Shown here piece by piece: positions 60,949 to 64,000 of a stretch of DNA of 64,000 bases. The stretch is from Thermopolyspora flexuosa. GTDB taxonomy: Bacteria > Actinomycetota > Actinomycetes > Streptosporangiales > Streptosporangiaceae. The stretch covers positions 992,001 to 1,056,000 of the forward strand of contig NZ_VFPQ01000001.1 of the NCBI RefSeq assembly GCF_006716785.1, written 5' to 3'. Numbering within the stretch: the stretch's first letter is position 1; the number at the start of each line of letters is the position of its first letter. Below the pieces are notes generated by a model. That model saw only the letters and a list, made by a program, of their open reading frames with translations, ran no database searches and was not told the DNA's origin. The position numbers were made by a program, and so were the translations under genes.

Positions 60949-62682
60949 TCAGTCGTCCGGGATGGTGATCTTCTCGCTCACGCCCCAGTTGAACCAGTTC
61001 ACCGTGAACGTCGTCCCGGCCCGGCCGCGGATGGGGAAGACGGCCGTGCCGACGTAGGTGCGCCGCGCGGCCACCTGCCACTCGTCGCCGACCCGGGAGG
61101 AGCACGGGGTACGGCTCGGCGGCACCCGCGTGCCGTCGGAGAGCCGCAGGTAGGTGCCGCCGGTGGCGTGGTCGCAGACGAGCGTCTGGGGCTCGCTCGA
61201 CCGGTTGCGGTACCGCACGGTGAGGATCACCGAGCTGGAGGTGACCCGCATGCGGGTGAACCGCACGTCCCAGGTCGGGGTGGTCGCGACCGTCGCGTCG
61301 ATCGTGTAGGTGCCGATCGCGGCCGGGCCGCCGCCCCGCCTCGTGCCGTCCTCGTCGTCCCCGGCGCCGCGCAGCAGCCCGTACAGGAACGGGATCATCA
61401 CGAGCACCGCGACGAACCCGATGATCGCGAACAGCACCCCGCGCCCGCAGCCGGACCCGCCCGAGGGCTGCGGGGACGGCACGGTGACCCGCCCCGCCGG
61501 GCCGGGCGGCGGCGGCACCGGCGCGCGCGGCGGCCCCGGCGGCGGGTACGCCGGGGGACGGCTCGGCGGGGGAGCGGGCGCGCGGACCGGCCCGGGCGGC
61601 GGCGCCGGAGGGGGCACCGTCGGCCCGGGATGCGGCCCGGGACCGGTCGCCCGGGGCGGCGCGGTCATCGGGTTCGGCACCGGCCCCGGGGCGGGACGCG
61701 GCATCGGGCCGGGGGGCGGGGCCTGCGGCGGCACCGGCCCCGGCGCCGGGGGAGCGGGCGCCGCGGGACCGGTGTGCGGCACCGGGGGCGCGCCCAGCTC
61801 ACCGGTGAGCACCTTGGTGCCCTGCGGCCCGGGACCGCCCGGATTGACCGGCTCGCGGGGCAGCACCGGGATCTCGCCGGTGATCGCGCTGAGCACCTTC
61901 TTCGCGCTGGGCCGCTGCCGCGGGTCCTTCGCCAGGCAGTCGGAGACGAAGATGCGCAGCGGGTCCGGCACCCCGGTCAGGTCGGGCTCGGCGTGGATGA
62001 CGTTGTGCAGGATCGCGGGAATCGTGTTGCCGTGGAACACCAGCCGCCCGGTCGCCGCGAACACCATCGTCGCCGCCCAGCTGAACATGTCGGAGGCGGG
62101 CCCGATGCCCTTGCCCTCCACCTGCTCGGGCGACATGAACGAGGGCGTGCCGACCACCTGGGACACGGTGCCGGTGGTGTCGAGCACCCGGGCGATGCCG
62201 AAGTCGATCACGACCGGCCCCTCCGGGCCCATGAGCACGTTGCTCGGCTTGAAGTCCTGGTGCACGATCCCGGCCCGGTGGATCGCGGAGAGCGCGGTCA
62301 GCGTGGCCACGGCGAGCCGGGACAGCCCGCTGCCGGTGCGCGGCCCGTCCCGGCGGACGAGCTGCTCCAGGGACTCGCCCTCGACGTACTCGCTGACGAT
62401 GTACGGCTGCTCGTAGGCGGTCACGCCGGCGTCGAGCACCCGCACGGTGCAGAACGGCGCCACCCGCTGCATGACCTCCGACTCGCGCAGGAACCGCTTG
62501 CGCGCGTCGGGGTCCTGGCTGAACTCGGCGCGCAGCAGCTTGATGGCGACCCGTTGCCCGGACGGGGACCGGCCGAGCAGCACGGTGCCCTGCCCACCCT
62601 CGCCGAGCAGCCCGAGCACCTCGTAGTCGCCCACGCGCTCGGGATCGCCCGGCCGGAGCGGATGGGCGCGTCCCATTCGCAT
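60949..62682 (-). CDS. membrane Ser/Thr protein kinase (PknB family)
   Basis: A protein of 577 residues. The kinase domain is about 18-270: Gly loop GEGGQGTVLLG, ATP Lys in VAIKLL, catalytic loop HQDFKPSNV (Gln in place of the Arg of HRD), DFGIAR and MSPEQVEG. The non-RD catalytic loop suggests activation-loop-independent activity. A 130-residue Pro/Gly-rich linker follows, then one membrane helix (LFAIIGFVAVLVMIPFLYGLL) and an extracellular domain with paired Cys (LVCDHATGG; RTPCSSRVGD) resembling DUF4352-type beta domains. ATG 62682 or 62676. Confidence 0.87.
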   Translation of the reverse strand: MRMGRAHPLRPGDPERVGDYEVLGLLGEGGQGTVLLGRSPSGQRVAIKLLRAEFSQDPDARKRFLRESEVMQRVAPFCTVRVLDAGVTAYEQPYIVSEYVEGESLEQLVRRDGPRTGSGLSRLAVATLTALSAIHRAGIVHQDFKPSNVLMGPEGPVVIDFGIARVLDTTGTVSQVVGTPSFMSPEQVEGKGIGPASDMFSWAATMVFAATGRLVFHGNTIPAILHNVIHAEPDLTGVPDPLRIFVSDCLAKDPRQRPSAKKVLSAITGEIPVLPREPVNPGGPGPQGTKVLTGELGAPPVPHTGPAAPAPPAPGPVPPQAPPPGPMPRPAPGPVPNPMTAPPRATGPGPHPGPTVPPPAPPPGPVRAPAPPPSRPPAYPPPGPPRAPVPPPPGPAGRVTVPSPQPSGGSGCGRGVLFAIIGFVAVLVMIPFLYGLLRGAGDDEDGTRRGGGPAAIGTYTIDATVATTPTWDVRFTRMRVTSSSVILTVRYRNRSSEPQTLVCDHATGGTYLRLSDGTRVPPSRTPCSSRVGDEWQVAARRTYVGTAVFPIRGRAGTTFTVNWFNWGVSEKITIPDD

Positions 62683-62855
62683 CCTCCCCTAGACCGCGTT
62701 CTCGCGTCATTCTGTCAGGGATCGGGGGATCCCGTGACGGTTGCGCGATCCGGATCCGGCGCGGGGAGGGGTGTCCAGGGGACCTCCAGGCGTGCCGAGT
62801 ACGCTAATCAGCGCCAATTTTTGATCTTCCGTACATGCCGGGGGAGGCGCCCCGC

Positions 62856-64000
62856 TTGATTGCGATTCTGGCTGTTCTCATCTTTGTGGGCGCGTACATC
62901 CTCATCGCGACGGAACGCATTCACCGCACCGCCGCGGCGCTCGGTGGCGCCGGTCTCATGCTGCTCATTCACGCCACCGACGCGGAGAGCGCGTTCTTCG
63001 CCGAGGAGTCGGCGATCGACTGGAACGTTATCTTCCTGCTCCTCGGCATGATGGTGATCGTCGGCGTGCTCAAGCCCACCGGCGTCTTCGAGTACCTGGC
63101 GATCTGGGCCGCCAGGCGTGCCAAGGGCCGGCCGTTCCGGCTCATGGTGCTGCTGTCGGTGATCACCGCGGTGGCCTCGGCGCTGCTCGACAACGTCACC
63201 ACGGTGCTGCTCATCGCACCGGTCACCTTCGTGGTGTGCGAGCGGCTGGCGCTGCCGGTCGCGCCGTACCTGATCGCCGAGGTGTTCGCCTCGAACATCG
63301 GCGGCACCGCCACGCTCGTCGGCGACCCGCCGAACATCATCATCGCCAGCCGGGCCGGCCTCACCTTCAACGACTTCCTCATACACCTGGCGCCGCTCGT
63401 CGTCATCCTGATGATCATCTTCATCGGGATGTGCCGGGTGATGTTCCGCCACGCGTTCCGGTACGACCCCGAGCGCGCCGCCGAGGTCATGCGGCTCGAG
63501 CCGCGGGACGCGATCCGCGACCGGCGGCTGCTCGTCCAGGGCCTCACGGTGCTCGCCCTGGTGATCGCGGCCTTCGTGCTCCACCCGGTGCTGCACTACG
63601 AGCCGTCGGTGGTCGCGCTGCTCGGCGCGGGCCTGCTCGTCGCGATCAGCAAGATCACCGCGGCGGAGGCGATCCGCGAGGTCGAGTGGCCCACGCTCGT
63701 CTTCTTCATGGGCCTGTTCGTCATGGTCGGCGCGCTGGTGAACACCGGCGTGATCGGCGCGGTCTCGCAGGCCGCCGCCGACGCCACCGAGGGGCGGCTC
63801 GGGCTCGCCGCGATGGTGCTGCTGTTCGGCTCCGGCGCGCTCTCCGCGATCGTGGACAACATCCCGTACGTCGCCACGATGAGCCCGATCGTCGCCGAGC
63901 TCGTGCCCGCGCACGGCGACGCCGGTCAGTCGCTGTGGTGGGCGCTCGCGCTCGGCGCGGACCTCGGCGGCAACGCGACCGCGATCGGGGCCTCGGCGAA
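62856..64000 (+). CDS. ArsB/NhaD-family ion permease (partial, 3' end outside window)
   Basis: At least 381 residues before the window ends. TTG 62856 is preferred because GGGGGAGG lies 8 nt upstream; ATG 62835 in the same frame has no ribosome site. Many membrane helices. Conserved features include FLLLGMMVIVGVLKPTGVFE, SALLDNVTTVLLIAPVT, FASNIGGTATLVGDPPNIII and the second-half repeat SAIVDNIPYVATMSPIV. These DN and GDPPN motifs belong to the ArsB/NhaD (SLC13-like) permeases that export arsenite or exchange Na+/H+ or carry anions. Substrate cannot be chosen from this part. No arsenic regulator is nearby. Confidence 0.85.
   Translation, partial: MIAILAVLIFVGAYILIATERIHRTAAALGGAGLMLLIHATDAESAFFAEESAIDWNVIFLLLGMMVIVGVLKPTGVFEYLAIWAARRAKGRPFRLMVLLSVITAVASALLDNVTTVLLIAPVTFVVCERLALPVAPYLIAEVFASNIGGTATLVGDPPNIIIASRAGLTFNDFLIHLAPLVVILMIIFIGMCRVMFRHAFRYDPERAAEVMRLEPRDAIRDRRLLVQGLTVLALVIAAFVLHPVLHYEPSVVALLGAGLLVAISKITAAEAIREVEWPTLVFFMGLFVMVGALVNTGVIGAVSQAAADATEGRLGLAAMVLLFGSGALSAIVDNIPYVATMSPIVAELVPAHGDAGQSLWWALALGADLGGNATAIGASA

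Overview
The window is very high in G+C, has Shine-Dalgarno-led genes with G/C third positions, and carries actinobacterial families (DevR/DevS, Acg-type nitroreductases, MshC-like ligase, WXG100 proteins, Rv1733c-like membrane protein). It suggests a filamentous actinomycete, most likely Streptosporangiales, although the species cannot be fixed from sequence alone. No rRNA, tRNA, CRISPR array or intact insertion sequence was seen.

The dominant feature is a dormancy/hypoxia island of DosR/DevR type spanning about 1-11 kb, 16-24 kb and 27.7-59.7 kb. Its regulators are present: a DevR-like response regulator (5556-6197, minus) and a DevS-like two-GAF histidine kinase (32288-33994, plus). About two dozen copies of a 14-bp dyad close to GGGACCNNGGTCCC lie in promoter regions. 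Many occur as pairs whose centres are 22 bp apart. The box-associated genes match the known Mycobacterium tuberculosis DosR regulon family by family: universal stress proteins, Acg nitroreductases, PPOX flavin/F420-type proteins, CBS proteins, Rv1733c-like, Rv2004c-like, Rv2625c-like, and an ArsR-hydrogenase-4-like operon with the same gene order as Rv0081-Rv0087. Further box-associated genes enlarge the set: phosphoketolase, PntAB, a 2-oxoacid:ferredoxin oxidoreductase with a NAD(P)H-linked partner, a GNAT/acyl-CoA synthetase protein, GAPDH, cytochrome bd oxidase, a DoxX-like protein, CBS-BON proteins, a hemerythrin-tailed P1B-type ATPase and an MshC-like ligase.

Layout: 1-0.65 kb, decayed tail of a Hint-type polymorphic toxin and a putative immunity gene; 1.0-11.0 kb, first regulon block (MshC-like, Usp, nitroreductase, PPOX, DevR, phosphoketolase, two Usp, CBS) followed by a group-2 sigma factor (11.1-12.0); 12.5-16.2 kb, a less G+C-rich inserted segment with WXG100-like proteins, duplicated RDD genes and a broken copy of the sigma gene; 16.4-23.9 kb, 2-oxoacid:ferredoxin oxidoreductase operon and divergent PntAB; 24-27.4 kb, non-regulon genes (frameshifted anti-sigma-like ATPase, XRE regulator, aminoglycoside phosphotransferase-like kinase); 27.8-43.0 kb, second regulon block including DevS; 43.1-50.6 kb, hydrogenase-4-like complex; 51.4-53.8 kb, cydAB; 53.9-59.7 kb, CBS/BON proteins and the P1B ATPase; 59.8-64.0 kb, secreted protein, Ser/Thr kinase and an ArsB/NhaD permease running off the end.

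Inferred joint function: under low oxygen or other respiratory blockade DevS would activate DevR. The induced genes would then let the cell make acetyl phosphate and acetyl-CoA without respiration (phosphoketolase, ferredoxin oxidoreductase) and balance reduced ferredoxin and NAD(P)H (GltD-like subunit, PntAB, hydrogenase-4-like pump lacking Ni-Fe ligands). Residual oxygen would go to cytochrome bd, while Usp, PPOX, nitroreductase and CBS proteins support persistence.
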